A stretch of DNA of 64,000 nt, taken from the NCBI GenBank assembly GCA_018606645.1, contig JAGVRI010000005.1, positions 114,629 to 178,628 of the forward strand, given 5' to 3'. The notes beneath the pieces were generated by a model. It was given only the letters and a program-made list of their open reading frames with translations. It ran no database searches and was not told the DNA's origin. Shown here in pieces: positions 32,754-43,195 of this stretch. The translations under genes were made by a program, and so were the position numbers. Source of the stretch: Chloroflexota bacterium (lineage in GTDB: Bacteria > Chloroflexota > Anaerolineae > JAAYZQ01). Within the stretch, counting starts at the first letter, position 1, and each line of letters begins with the position of its first letter.

Positions 32754-33275
32754 TCAGCGTCGCTGACGCCCCAGATGGACAATCGGTGGATAGGCCTGAC
32801 GCACCGCCGCAAAGAGGGGAACGCCGACCAGCGCCCCCGCCGATACCTGGATGATGTTCATCGGCAACTCACCCAGGGCGGCCCCGATCCCGGAGAGGAT
32901 CATTCCGGCGAACAGGTAGCCTGCCACAACAATGACCCCTCCCAGCACGGTCGAGAGGAGCAACCCCCGAATCCCTGTCCACCGCTGGCTGGTCCAGCCG
33001 ACCACCCAACCCTGCAGACCATGGATCAGGAACGAAAAGGGAGCCCATTGCGCAAAACCGCTGGTCACATCGGCCAGGCCGGTGCCCAGCCCGCCGGCCA
33101 AACCTCCGATCCACGGACCAAAGGCAAAGGCGCTGAAAAAGACGCCGGCATCGCCCAGGTGGATATACCCCCGCGCCGGGGTTGGCACCTGGACCATTCG
33201 GGTCAACACAAACACAATGGCCGACATCACGGCCGTTACCGCCAGCGAGAGCGGTTGAACTCGTCGGGTCGTCAT
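32754..33275 (-). CDS. ECF transporter substrate-binding subunit (EcfS)
   Basis: A 173-residue six-helix S component of the PF07155-like group. Its hallmark is GYIHLGDAGVFFSAFAFGPW with GGLGTGLADVTSGFAQWAPF and LIHGLQG following. This group includes proposed carriers for hydroxymethylpyrimidine, pyridoxine and related vitamins. No riboswitch or biosynthetic gene is close enough to name the ligand. GAAGGAGG precedes the ATG. It starts 31 bp after the FHA/TPR gene and may share its promoter. Confidence 0.85.
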   Translation of the reverse strand: MTTRRVQPLSLAVTAVMSAIVFVLTRMVQVPTPARGYIHLGDAGVFFSAFAFGPWIGGLAGGLGTGLADVTSGFAQWAPFSFLIHGLQGWVVGWTSQRWTGIRGLLLSTVLGGVIVVAGYLFAGMILSGIGAALGELPMNIIQVSAGALVGVPLFAAVRQAYPPIVHLGRQRR

Positions 33276-33306
33276 CGGTTTCCTCCTTCACGTCAATTAT
33301 CCGTGG

Positions 33307-35817
33307 TTATGGTCCCCAGCTAATCCGTTCGTGCAACCAGTCGGATGCCAGCCCCCCTCCGCCCAGATCGAAGAGCTTGCGGCGACCCGAACCATCGGCG
33401 GCCATCACCCAGATGGCCCACCCGCCCCCCTGGTTGGAGACAAAGGCGATGAACTTGCCATCGGGCGACCAGGCCGGCAAGCCATCGATCGCCGGGTTGT
33501 TGGTCAACCGCCGCAGGTCCGAGCCGTCGTCATTGATGAGATAGATCTCCCAATTCCCGTCCCGATTGGACGTGAAGGCGATCCGGTTTCCATACACCGC
33601 CGGAGCCGTATCCCCGGAATGGTCGGTCAATTGCTTGAAAGGTTGTGGACCGGGCCTGGCCGACATGATGAACAGGCCGCATGGGGCGGGATCCACCGTC
33701 ACATCACATCCCTTGTACACAATGCGGTCGTCTGAGGTCCAGGCCGGATACTCGCCGCGGACATCATCCGGGCCAAAATTCAGCGGCCGCCCTTCCACCT
33801 TGCCGCCGACAAAGGGTACTTCGTCCATGATATACACCCGGGACTGCCGGTCGCCGTGCATCGTCGAACTGAAGGCCAGGCGTTTGCCATCAGGGGCCCA
33901 ACAGGGCAACGCATCCTCAATATGCTTCGAGATCTCGCGCAGTTGACTGCCGTCCGGCTTGACCAGGAACAGATTCAGATGTTCCCGTCGCTCCCCGTTG
34001 ACGACCAACCAGTTGCCATCGGGGCTGAAGGCCGGCTGATGCATCTCCTCAACGACCAGACGGCGTCCGCTGCCGTCCTTGGCCTGAGCGACATAGGTGT
34101 CGTATTTTCCCCTCTCGGCATTCCAGACCGGAAAGGCGATCCACCCGCTCAGTTCGGCCATGGGCGCCGGCGATGGGCCCGGTCGGGCGGTGGCCGTGGG
34201 TTGCCCGGCCTTGGGTGTAGGTCCAGGCGCCGGCGTAGAGGGCGGGGTCGAGGGCGTGGATTCCGCTGTTGGACAGAGGTCCTGCGCTTCGAGCGCCAGA
34301 GGATGGGTGGCTTCCAGGGCCAAGGCCTGCTCGTAGTAGGGTTGGGCCGCATCACACTGGCCTCCCCGGGCGTACAGAACCGCCAACAGCGCATAGCAAT
34401 CCGCGTCTTGGGCTCCGGCGGCCAGCGCCTGCTCCGCCGAGACCTTGGCCTGATCGTACCGCTCCAGTTGATAGTACACCAGACCGATCGCCGTGTAGGT
34501 CCGCGCCTTGGGACGCAGGCGCAGGGCATCCTGAAAAGCGAGAAGGGCGGTGGTATAGTCCTTCACCTCATACAGGAACTCGCCCAACTGATGGCGATAC
34601 ACCCAGAGCTCGGGCTGTAACCCGGCCGCTGCCTGCAATTCGCCGGCAGCGCGGCCGATATCCTGGTCAGCCAGATAATAGAGCCAGCCGCGGACCCGAT
34701 GGGCATCGGCATGGCTGATATCCTGAACCAGCGCCAGATCGGCTTCCTGGACTGCATCCTGGACCTGTCCGTTGCGCATATAGGCGTCGGCCAGGACGGC
34801 GTGCGCCTGGGCGCTGGTCGGATTCTGCTGCACCGCCTGTTGCGCCGCAGTCAGCGCCTCCTGGACCTTCCCCAGTTCGAGATAGACCCGGGCCAGAACC
34901 GTGGCCACCTCGGCGCTCGTCGGGTCCAGTTCCATGGCCCGCTGCGCGTGGGACAGGGCTTCCTCGGCCCGGTCGTCGAGGATCAGCGCCCATGCCCAGC
35001 CGATCTCAGGCCGGGCGTCCGCCGGCGCGCGGCGCACCAGGTCTTCATAGATGGTGATCGCCTCCTCAAACTTGCTGCGCCGGGCGAAAGCGGCCGCCTG
35101 GGTCAGCCAGTCGCTCATCTCCGCCTCGGGAATTGCTCCGGCGGTGGGCGTAGCCGGTTCGGGGGTCGGTGGGGCGACGATGGGACGTTCGGTGCCGGGA
35201 GAGGTCGGGCTGGCCTCCACCGGCACGGTCGGCGTCACCCCGCCCACCGGTCGGCCCCTCCCCAACGGGCCGGGCGCGACGAACAGGATGACCAGCAGGG
35301 CGGCGATGGCCACCAGCCCGACTCCGATCAGGGCCAGGGCCACGAGCCTCTTCGACCCGTTCCCGGCCTGACCACCGGCCACCGCAGGAGGCGCAGCCAC
35401 AGGCTGCGAGACAGGCGGCGCCGGCGGTTCCACTCTCGTCTCCCAGCCGGCCGGCAGCGGCTCCACGAGGGTCACGACCTCCTGCCACGAGCGACCCGGT
35501 TCCAGAAAGATCAGCTCCGCATCGCCCACCCCGATCTGATCCCCATGCGCCAGCCGGTGAGGGGCGGTCAGACGGACGCGGTTGACCCAGGTGCCATTGG
35601 CGCTGTCCAGATCGGTCAGGATATAGTCATCTCCTTCTCTGGTCAGACGGGCATGATGACGGGAGACTTTCGGGTCGATCAGTTTCAGGTCATTGTCCTC
35701 AGCCCGGCCAATGGTGAGGAGTTCCTGGAGGACAACCTCCTGGATCACCTGGCCACCCGCTCGTACTACCAGGCGGGGAAACAAGGGAGCCTTTACCACC
35801 GTCGTCTCCTCGGTCAT
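33307..35817 (-). CDS. FHA - transmembrane - TPR - TolB-propeller protein
   Basis: An 836-residue protein. An N-terminal FHA domain (LLTIGRAEDNDLKLIDPKVS, RHHARL, LDSANGTWVN) binds phosphothreonine. After a linker, one transmembrane helix (VALALIGVGLVAIAALLVIL, about residues 160-182) leads to an outside part. That part has seven or so TPR-like repeats (about 230-490), a Pro/Thr linker and a PD40/TolB beta-propeller (FSPDGNWLVV, WAPDGKRLAFSS, WSPDGKFIAFVSN). The layout suggests a sensor linking cytosolic Ser/Thr phosphorylation to a surface domain. ATG at 35817 has GGAGGAG upstream; ATG at 35820 is the alternative. It precedes the ECF genes. Confidence 0.88.
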   Translation of the reverse strand: MTEETTVVKAPLFPRLVVRAGGQVIQEVVLQELLTIGRAEDNDLKLIDPKVSRHHARLTREGDDYILTDLDSANGTWVNRVRLTAPHRLAHGDQIGVGDAELIFLEPGRSWQEVVTLVEPLPAGWETRVEPPAPPVSQPVAAPPAVAGGQAGNGSKRLVALALIGVGLVAIAALLVILFVAPGPLGRGRPVGGVTPTVPVEASPTSPGTERPIVAPPTPEPATPTAGAIPEAEMSDWLTQAAAFARRSKFEEAITIYEDLVRRAPADARPEIGWAWALILDDRAEEALSHAQRAMELDPTSAEVATVLARVYLELGKVQEALTAAQQAVQQNPTSAQAHAVLADAYMRNGQVQDAVQEADLALVQDISHADAHRVRGWLYYLADQDIGRAAGELQAAAGLQPELWVYRHQLGEFLYEVKDYTTALLAFQDALRLRPKARTYTAIGLVYYQLERYDQAKVSAEQALAAGAQDADCYALLAVLYARGGQCDAAQPYYEQALALEATHPLALEAQDLCPTAESTPSTPPSTPAPGPTPKAGQPTATARPGPSPAPMAELSGWIAFPVWNAERGKYDTYVAQAKDGSGRRLVVEEMHQPAFSPDGNWLVVNGERREHLNLFLVKPDGSQLREISKHIEDALPCWAPDGKRLAFSSTMHGDRQSRVYIMDEVPFVGGKVEGRPLNFGPDDVRGEYPAWTSDDRIVYKGCDVTVDPAPCGLFIMSARPGPQPFKQLTDHSGDTAPAVYGNRIAFTSNRDGNWEIYLINDDGSDLRRLTNNPAIDGLPAWSPDGKFIAFVSNQGGGWAIWVMAADGSGRRKLFDLGGGGLASDWLHERISWGP

Positions 35818-35846
35818 CATTACTCCTCCGCCAAGGGTCGCCACCG

Positions 35847-35875
35847 ATTATAACACGGAAGAGGGTCGAGAACAA
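35847..35875 (-). promoter_or_regulatory. Promoter of the FHA/TPR gene and ECF genes
   Basis: Minus strand TTGTTC (35875-35870), a 17-bp spacer and TATAAT (35852-35847). The start point is about 35840. Confidence 0.7.
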
Positions 35876-35922
35876 ATCGGCACCGGGCAAGCCCCACTCC
35901 ACCGGCTGACAGACCCGCCGGC

Positions 35923-37908
35923 TTAGCTCCGATCTTGGCCGCCCACTCCCAACCGCTTCAGGTGGACCAGCAGGACCGAAATATCTGCCGGATTGACCCC
36001 GGCCAGCCGCGAGGCCTGACCGACGGTGAGCGGCCGGACGCGGGACAGCTTTTCCCGGGCTTCGGTCCGTAGCCCGGCCATGGAGCCATAGTCCAGACCG
36101 GGCGGAAGGGGAAGCTCCTCCAGCCGCCGAAAGCGGGCCACCTCAGCCTGCTGCTTCTCAATATAGCCGGCATACCTGGCTTCGATCTCCACCTGTTCGA
36201 CAACCTCCGCCGGCAAAGGTTCGGAGGGCGGCGCCAGGGCGGCAATGAGCGCATAATCCACCCCGGGGCGTCGAAGGAATTGCAGGGCGTTCACTCCATC
36301 GGCAAAGGGAGGAAGCCCCCGCTGCGCCAGCAAGGCATCGGTCGTGTCGTCACCGGGACGGAGCCAGGTGGATTGCAGGCGCGCCAGCTCGGCCTCTACC
36401 GCCCGGCGTTTTGCTTCGACGGCCTGGTAGCGTTCATAGGGCACCAACCCCACCTGATACCCGATTTCGGTCAGGCGCAAGTCCGCATTGTCCTGACGGA
36501 GGAGGAGACGATACTCGGCCCGGCTGGTCATGATCCGATATGGCTCGCGGATCTCTTTGGTCACCAGGTCATCGATCAATACGCCGATATAGGCCTGGTC
36601 CCGGCGCAGGATGATGGGAGACCTGCCCTGCACCTTCAGAGCCGCGTTGATCCCGGCGATGATCCCCTGAGCGGCCGCCTCCTCATAGCCGCTGGTGCCA
36701 TTGATCTGCCCGGCGTGGTACAGCCCTTCGATCCGCTTGGTTTCCAGCGTGGCCTGAACCTCCTGGCACGGCACGCTATCATATTCGATGGCATACCCCG
36801 GGCGCACGATCTCGGCCTCCCGCAGGGCCGGGATAGTGTGCAACATGGCAAGCTGCACCTCTTCGGGCAAGCCGGTGAACAGGCCCTGGACATAGACCTC
36901 GCCGGTATGCCAGCCCTCGGGTTCCAGGAAAAGCTGGTGCCGCTCCTTGTCGGGGAAGCGGACGACCTTCTCTTCAAAACTGGGGCAATAGCGCGGCCCG
37001 GCTGCCTCCAGGGCGCCAGGGGCGATGGGGGAGCGATGCAGGTTGTCGCGCACCACGCGCAGCGTCTCTGCTGTGGTGTGGACCAGATAACAGGGCAGTT
37101 GGGGTCGCCAGCCGCTCAACTGGGCGCCCGGGTATACCGGATTGGGCGGCGTCGAGAGAAAGCCCGGAACCTCGCCCGGCCCTTGATCCACCCGGCCGGA
37201 AGTAGACCAGGAAAAGTACAGCGGGACCTCGCTGCCGGGTTGGATTTCGGTCTGCGTAAAGTCAATGGTGCGCGCGTCAATGCGCGGCGGAGTGTTGGTC
37301 TGGAGCCGGACCAGTGGGAAGCCCAACTCGCGCAGACAGGCCGACAGGCCGGTGGCCGGGAACTCACCGGCGCGCCCGGCCGGCCAACTCTGTTCTCCCG
37401 AGAGGATCCGGCCGGCCAGAAAGGTCCCAGTCGTCAGGATCACCGTCCGGGCATACAGCTCCTGTCCGGTGTGAGTCACCACCCCCCGCACCCGATCCCC
37501 ACCCGGGGAAACGATCAATCGCTCGACCAACGCTTGCTTGAGCCGCAGATTCGGCGTCGTCTCCAGGACGTGCTTCATCGCCAGGGAATACCGCCGCTTA
37601 TCGGCCTGGGCGCGCAGCGCCTGCACGGCCGGCCCCCGACTCTGATTGAGCAGGCGAATCTGGATAAAGGTGCGGTCAATGGCGCGCGCCATCTCGCCGC
37701 CGAGGGCATCAATTTCCCGCACCAGGTGCCCCTTCCCCGGCCCCCCAATGCTCGGATTGCACGGCATCTGGGCGATCAGGTCCAGATTCATGGTCAGCAG
37801 AAGCGTCTGAGCGCCCATCCGCGCCGCCGCCAGCGCCGCTTCGCAACCGGCGTGCCCGGCGCCGACCACGATCACGTCATACTCCACCGTCCGCTCACTC
37901 CCATTCAT
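35923..37908 (-). CDS. mnmG: tRNA uridine-5-carboxymethylaminomethyl enzyme MnmG (GidA)
   Basis: A 661-residue FAD protein that, with MnmE, builds the cmnm5 group on U34 of certain tRNAs. The FAD motif is [20 protein letters not shown] (about residues 12-31). Conserved blocks [39 protein letters not shown] and [12 protein letters not shown] are intact, and the C-terminal MnmE-binding helix domain is present. ATG at 37908 with GGAGAACC is preferred and fits the promoter at 37928-37956; ATG at 37929 falls in the -10 box. No mnmE is in the window. Confidence 0.95.
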   Translation of the reverse strand: MNGSERTVEYDVIVVGAGHAGCEAALAAARMGAQTLLLTMNLDLIAQMPCNPSIGGPGKGHLVREIDALGGEMARAIDRTFIQIRLLNQSRGPAVQALRAQADKRRYSLAMKHVLETTPNLRLKQALVERLIVSPGGDRVRGVVTHTGQELYARTVILTTGTFLAGRILSGEQSWPAGRAGEFPATGLSACLRELGFPLVRLQTNTPPRIDARTIDFTQTEIQPGSEVPLYFSWSTSGRVDQGPGEVPGFLSTPPNPVYPGAQLSGWRPQLPCYLVHTTAETLRVVRDNLHRSPIAPGALEAAGPRYCPSFEEKVVRFPDKERHQLFLEPEGWHTGEVYVQGLFTGLPEEVQLAMLHTIPALREAEIVRPGYAIEYDSVPCQEVQATLETKRIEGLYHAGQINGTSGYEEAAAQGIIAGINAALKVQGRSPIILRRDQAYIGVLIDDLVTKEIREPYRIMTSRAEYRLLLRQDNADLRLTEIGYQVGLVPYERYQAVEAKRRAVEAELARLQSTWLRPGDDTTDALLAQRGLPPFADGVNALQFLRRPGVDYALIAALAPPSEPLPAEVVEQVEIEARYAGYIEKQQAEVARFRRLEELPLPPGLDYGSMAGLRTEAREKLSRVRPLTVGQASRLAGVNPADISVLLVHLKRLGVGGQDRS

Positions 37909-37927
37909 CGGTTCTCCAGGCGCGTTC

Positions 37928-37956
37928 ATTATACCAGGACCCCAGCGCCAGAGCAA
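37928..37956 (-). promoter_or_regulatory. Promoter of mnmG
   Basis: Minus strand TTGCTC (37956-37951), a 17-bp spacer and TATAAT (37933-37928). The start point is about 37921, a short leader of about 13 nt. Confidence 0.7.
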
Positions 37957-37987
37957 CCGGATGAAGCAGTTCGACCCCTTCCCCATT

Positions 37988-38016
37988 TTGCCAGAGGCAC
38001 TCACTGATGTTATAAT
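37988..38016 (+). promoter_or_regulatory. Promoter of the AIM24-family gene
   Basis: TTGCCA (37988-37993), a 17-bp spacer and TATAAT (38011-38016). It diverges from the mnmG promoter 31 bp away. Confidence 0.75.
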
Positions 38017-38050
38017 GGCGAAAGCCCAAATGAACGAAAGGAAGTACCCC

Positions 38051-38950
38051 ATGAAATGTCAAGCATGTGGGGCTGAGAATGCGCCCAATACCAAGTTCTG
38101 TACCAACTGCGGGGCTCCCTTGCCCGTTGCCATCCCTTCCGAAGGCAGCAGACTGACTCCGTTGGACACCGAACTCGAGCATGTTCAACGCGAGTTTGTC
38201 GGGGGACAGGGTCGGGTCAGTTATCGGATCGACGGCACCATCCTCCAGGTGGTCACCATCGAGTTGGAACCGGGTGAGGTGATCTATTCGGAATCGGGCG
38301 GCATGTCCTGGATGTCCGATAACGTCGAGATGCGGACGCACTCGGGCGGCGGCCTGGGCAAGATGATCAAGCGCGCCGTGGCCGGCGAGTCCCTCTTTAT
38401 CACCGATTTTTATGTCAATCAGGGGCGAGGGACCATCGCCTTTGCCTGCGAGTTCCCCGGCAAGATCATCCCCTTTAACCTCAAGCCTGGGGAGAGCATC
38501 ATCGCCCAGAAGGACTCGTTTATGTGCGCCGAAAAGAGCGTCACGATCGACATGCACTTTCGCAAGCGGTTGGGCACGGGTCTGTTTGGTGGCGAGGGCT
38601 TTATCATGCAAAAGATCACCGGACCGGGCCTGGTGTTCCTGGAGGTGGATGGCGAAGTGATCGAGTACACGTTGCAACCCGGCCAGCACCTGAAGGTGGA
38701 TACCGGCCACCTGGCCATCATGGAAAGCAGCGTGGACTTTGACGTAACGATGGTCAAGGGGTTCCGCAACATCCTGCTCGGCGGCGAAGGACTGTTCCTG
38801 GCCAGCGTGCGGGGGCCGGGCAAGGTGTGGTTGCAAACGATGCCCATGTCCAAACTGGCCCAGAAGGTCGCCCAGTTCATGCCCCAGGTCGGAGGCAAAG
38901 GATCGAGCGGGGGCCTGAATATCAATGTGGGCAGCCTGCTGGGCGATTAA
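38051..38950 (+). CDS. AIM24/TIGR00266-family protein with zinc ribbon
   Basis: A 299-residue protein. Residues 3-20 form a zinc ribbon ([19 protein letters not shown]). The rest is the AIM24 double-psi-like beta fold, with [39 protein letters not shown] and [18 protein letters not shown]. Bacterial members are of unknown function, sometimes linked to stress or surface polymers. ATG at 38051 with AAAGGAAG is chosen; a longer in-frame start at 38030 is possible. It ends in a Gly-rich tail ([18 protein letters not shown]). Confidence 0.88.
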   Translation: MKCQACGAENAPNTKFCTNCGAPLPVAIPSEGSRLTPLDTELEHVQREFVGGQGRVSYRIDGTILQVVTIELEPGEVIYSESGGMSWMSDNVEMRTHSGGGLGKMIKRAVAGESLFITDFYVNQGRGTIAFACEFPGKIIPFNLKPGESIIAQKDSFMCAEKSVTIDMHFRKRLGTGLFGGEGFIMQKITGPGLVFLEVDGEVIEYTLQPGQHLKVDTGHLAIMESSVDFDVTMVKGFRNILLGGEGLFLASVRGPGKVWLQTMPMSKLAQKVAQFMPQVGGKGSSGGLNINVGSLLGD

Positions 38951-38984
38951 AAGGGCCGGCGGCGGAGGGCGCGACTCCGGGTGG

Positions 38985-39028
38985 GGAGTGGAGCCTTCGG
39001 GCGGTGGACCGGCTCAAGCCTCGACTCC
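38985..39028. repeat. Intergenic palindromic repeat, copy 1
   Basis: A 44-bp unit, GGAGTGGAGCCTTC-GG-GCGGTGGACCGGCTCAAG-CCTCGACTCC. The outer arms GGAGTnGAGnCTT/AAGnCTCnACTCC can pair. Near-identical copies are at 39140-39183 and diverged copies at 57791-57834 and 57845-57880. Confidence 0.75.
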
Positions 39029-39080
39029 CTGACGAGAGGAGGGGATGGGGCATGGGAGCGACCGGACCCCTCCCCCCCGG

Positions 39081-39119
39081 CCCCCTCCCCGCGTGCGGGG
39101 AGGGGGTGCGGGGGTGGGG
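39081..39119 (+). repeat. G/C-run hairpin and quadruplex motif
   Basis: CCCCCTCCCCGC (39081-39092) and GCGGGGAGGGGG (39095-39106) are a perfect 12-bp inverted repeat with a 2-nt loop. G runs continue (GGGGG-T-GGGG to 39119), giving a plus-strand quadruplex motif. It lies between two copies of the palindromic repeat upstream of the M42 peptidase gene. Confidence 0.65.
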
Positions 39120-39139
39120 TGAAGTGGTCTGTCGCAGAG

Positions 39140-39183
39140 GGAGTGGAGCCTTCACGCGGTGGACCGGCTCAAGCCTCGACTCC
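39140..39183. repeat. Intergenic palindromic repeat, copy 2
   Basis: The same unit as 38985-39028 with two substitutions in the centre (CACGCGG instead of CGGGCGG), in direct orientation 155 bp away. Confidence 0.75.
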
Positions 39184-39223
39184 CGGAGTAAGGGGAGCAA
39201 TCTATTTTCAAAGGAGTAGACCC

Positions 39224-40300
39224 ATGGATCAAACCGAACAGTTGTTGCAAGCGATCACCGAGGCCAGTGGCGTTCCAGGTTACGAATCCGAAGTGCGCGC
39301 CATCATGCGCCGCTACCTGGAAGGGGTGGCCTCCATTGAACAGGACAAGATGGGCAGTTTTATCGGCAAGCACGTCGGCGAACAGGAACGCCCGCGGGTA
39401 ATGCTCGCCGGCCACATGGACGAAATCGGCTTTATGGTGCGCATGATCACCAAAGAAGGGTTTGTCAAGTTCGTCGCCCTGGGCGGCTGGTGGGACCAGG
39501 TCCTGCTCGGCCACCGGGTGGTGATCAAGACGAGCCAGGGAGACGTGCTCGGGGTGCTGGGCGCCAAGCCGCCTCATTTGCTCGACGCCGAAGAGCGGAA
39601 AAAAGTGGTCGAACAGAAGGACATGTACATTGACGTGGGAGCGCGCTCTGAAGAAGAAGTGCGCGAGATGGGCATCCGTCCCGGCGATCCGATCGTCCCG
39701 CTGAGTGAATTCCGCATCCTGGCCAACCCCAAGGTCTACCTGGCCAAAGCCTTCGATAACCGGGTCGGGTGCGCCCTGGCGGTCCAGGCCCTGTGTCAAC
39801 TGGCCGCCGAAGGCCATCCCAACGCCGTCTATGCCGTCGGCACCGTCCAGGAGGAGGTCGGGCTGCGCGGAGCCAAAACCTCGGCCTTTGCCGTCAATCC
39901 GGACGTGGCCATCGTCCTGGAGGTGGATATCGCCGGTGATGTGCCCGGTATCAAGCCCGAAGAGACCGCGATCAAGATGGGGCAGGGTCCCTCCCTGCTG
40001 GTCTACGATGCGCGGATGATCCCCAATCTGAAATTGCGCGACCTGGCCATCGCCACCGCGCAGGAATTGGGCATCCCGCTGCAATTCTCGGTCATGTCCG
40101 GCGGGGCGACCGATGGGGGCATGATTCATCTGCACAATGAGGGGGTGCCGACCATCGTCATCGGGGTGCCGACGCGGCACATCCACAGCCATAACGCCAT
40201 CCTCCATCGGGATGACTATGACGGGGCGCTCCGTCTGGTGGTCGGCCTGGTCAAAAAGCTGGACGCCCCGACCGTCGCCAGCCTGACCGCCGAGGGCTAG
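39224..40300 (+). CDS. M42-family metallo-aminopeptidase
   Basis: A 358-residue di-metal aminopeptidase of the FrvX/PepA (glutamyl/TET) group that forms large dodecameric shells and trims peptides. Metal and catalytic residues are in LAGHMDEIGFMV, AFDNRVGCAL, VQEEVGLRGAKTS and RHIHSHNAIL, with VEVD-like VLEVDIAGD. Length is standard. ATG at 39224 has AAAGGAG upstream. It stands alone and is followed by a long hairpin. Confidence 0.93.
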   Translation: MDQTEQLLQAITEASGVPGYESEVRAIMRRYLEGVASIEQDKMGSFIGKHVGEQERPRVMLAGHMDEIGFMVRMITKEGFVKFVALGGWWDQVLLGHRVVIKTSQGDVLGVLGAKPPHLLDAEERKKVVEQKDMYIDVGARSEEEVREMGIRPGDPIVPLSEFRILANPKVYLAKAFDNRVGCALAVQALCQLAAEGHPNAVYAVGTVQEEVGLRGAKTSAFAVNPDVAIVLEVDIAGDVPGIKPEETAIKMGQGPSLLVYDARMIPNLKLRDLAIATAQELGIPLQFSVMSGGATDGGMIHLHNEGVPTIVIGVPTRHIHSHNAILHRDDYDGALRLVVGLVKKLDAPTVASLTAEG

Positions 40301-40338
40301 AGGCGAGGTCGCCGGTACGATCTCGGGGCAGCCATCCT

Positions 40339-40373
40339 CCCGGTAGAGCACAGAACCGCTGTGCTCTACCGGG
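40339..40373 (+). terminator. 15-bp hairpin after the M42 gene
   Basis: CCCGGTAGAGCACAG (40339-40353), loop AACCG, CTGTGCTCTACCGGG (40359-40373): a perfect 15-bp stem 39 nt after the stop. Only TT follows, so it is a hairpin without a U tract. Confidence 0.7.
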
Positions 40374-40455
40374 TTCCCGTGATGGTCAGATTCAGGCGGG
40401 AGAGTCGTCTGACGAGTTAACCCCAGGCCCTCGGCTCACAGCATCAGATTCACAT

Positions 40456-40484
40456 TTGCTCAATCGCGCCTCTTTTGCTATAAT
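40456..40484 (+). promoter_or_regulatory. Promoter of the ATP synthase operon
   Basis: TTGCTC (40456-40461), a 17-bp spacer and TATAAT (40479-40484). The start point is about 40491, giving a leader of about 54 nt. Confidence 0.8.
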
Positions 40485-40544
40485 GCTGGGCACAAATGGC
40501 AACGACCACACCGGTGCTGCCGGAAATCAGGGGTGGGCTGCGGG

Positions 40545-40801
40545 GTGAAAAAGAGAGAAGCATTGAGTTTGGCCTTGAATCTGGGCTGGACCATGCTCTT
40601 CTCACTCCTGATCCCGCTGCTGATCGGCCTTTGGCTCGACAACAAACTGAACACTTCTCCGCTTTTTGTGCTGATCGGGGCCCTGTTGGGCATTCTGGCG
40701 GCTACGGTGGGAGTGGCGCGCATGACGCTTCGTATCTTTGCCCGGGCTGCCGGCTCCAGCCCGGAGGAACAAGCACCGCCGAATGAGGAGGAACCTGACT
40801 A

Positions 40802-40802
<1 letters not shown>
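40545..40802 (+). CDS. atpZ: AtpZ/AtpI-family protein
   Basis: An 85-residue membrane protein with two helices (LNLGWTMLFSLLIPLLIGLW and LFVLIGALLGILAATVGVAR) and an acidic tail (PPNEEEPD). It is typical of the small protein at the head of atp operons, implicated in c-ring assembly or Mg/Ca handling. GTG at 40545 is chosen (starts VKKREALSLAL); GTG at 40533 would add four residues. The stop overlaps the atpB start (TAGTG). Confidence 0.8.
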
Positions 40803-42101
<1,299 letters not shown>

Positions 42102-42169
42102 CGGTTCGGGTCGAGGCCCGGGGACCTGGTTCGGCCAACCCCAGAAGCGAACTCCAAGGAGGCTGACGC

Positions 42170-42664
42170 TTGGAAGCATTAGGCATTAACTTAGGGTTAT
42201 TGGTCTCCCAGATTGTGAATTTCACCCTGCTGGCACTCCTGCTGTACGTCGTGGCCTACAAGCCTATCCTGCGCATGCTGGATGAGCGGTCGGCCCGGAT
42301 CAAGAAAGGCCTGGAAGACGCCGAGCTGGCCTCCCGCCGCGCGGCAGAGATGGAGCAGGAATTCGAGCGCCAGATGGCCGAAGCCCGGCGGCAGGGTCAA
42401 GAGATCATCGCCCAGGCAACGCAGATGAGCGAACAGACGCGCCAGGAGATCCTGGCCAAAGCGCGGGAAGAAGCACGCGCTCAGATCCAGAAGGCCAGGG
42501 AAGAGATTGAGCGCGACCGAGACCAGGCCATGGCCGAGCTTCGTCAACAGGTGGCCGAGCTTGCCCTCCTGATCTCCGAAAAGGTCATTGGTCAGACATT
42601 GGACGAGGCAAGTCACCGCCGGCTGATCGCTGAATTTCTCGAGCAGACCGAGGAGATGCAGTGA
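42170..42664 (+). CDS. atpF: ATP synthase subunit b
   Basis: A 164-residue peripheral stalk subunit. One N-terminal transmembrane helix (LVSQIVNFTLLALLLYVVAY) continues as a long charged coiled coil (KGLEDAELASRRAAEMEQEF and onward). The start is TTG with AAGGAGG 7 nt upstream. The stop overlaps the atpH GTG start. Confidence 0.95.
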   Translation: MEALGINLGLLVSQIVNFTLLALLLYVVAYKPILRMLDERSARIKKGLEDAELASRRAAEMEQEFERQMAEARRQGQEIIAQATQMSEQTRQEILAKAREEARAQIQKAREEIERDRDQAMAELRQQVAELALLISEKVIGQTLDEASHRRLIAEFLEQTEEMQ

Positions 42665-43185
42665 GCGCGCAAGCAGGACCTCAGCATTACGCCGCCGCGA
42701 TCTATGAGCTGGCGCTGGAACCGTGGACCCGGCAGTTGAGCCGCGTCCAACAGGCGACGCGCCAGGACCCTTCGCTGCGCGCCGCGCTTGCCGATCCTGA
42801 GCGTCCCACGTCGCAAAAGCTCGCGCTCCTGGCCCAGGCGGTTCCCGAAGGGTTGCTGCCCGAAATCCGCAAGTTCCTGGGAACGCTGTTGGAATCGGGG
42901 CAGTTGGATCAACTCGATGCCATTCTGGTAGAATTTGAGCGGCTGGTCCGCCGCCGTCCAGAACGCAAACCGGTTCAGGTCGCCAGCGCCGTCCCCCTGA
43001 CCACCGCCGAGCAAGAGGCTCTCCGGACCAGGTTGGTCCGTCGCTATGGCCCCGACCTGGAATTCCAGTTCGTGGTCGATCCGGCCCTGATCGGCGGAGT
43101 GCGAGTGCGGGTGGGGGATCGGGTGATTGACGGGAGTGTGGCCGGCAAACTGGCGGCATTGCGCGACCGTTTGGTGAAAGAGTAG
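42661..43185 (+). CDS. atpH: ATP synthase subunit delta
   Basis: A 174-residue OSCP/delta protein capping the F1 head and the stalk. The N-terminal helical bundle (YAAAIYELALEPWTRQLSRV) and the C-terminal signature LIGGVRVRVGDRVIDGSVAG are present. GTG at 42661 overlaps the atpF stop (GTGA). Confidence 0.95.
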   Translation: MSAQAGPQHYAAAIYELALEPWTRQLSRVQQATRQDPSLRAALADPERPTSQKLALLAQAVPEGLLPEIRKFLGTLLESGQLDQLDAILVEFERLVRRRPERKPVQVASAVPLTTAEQEALRTRLVRRYGPDLEFQFVVDPALIGGVRVRVGDRVIDGSVAGKLAALRDRLVKE

Positions 43186-43195
43186 GGAGGACTGA

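Noticed and set aside
36280..38007. 575-codon plus-strand frame opposite mnmG
   Set aside because: It mirrors the conserved MnmG codons and has no recognisable domain.
39152..40351. 399-codon minus-strand frame opposite the M42 peptidase
   Set aside because: Antisense shadow. The metal-binding motifs are on the plus strand.
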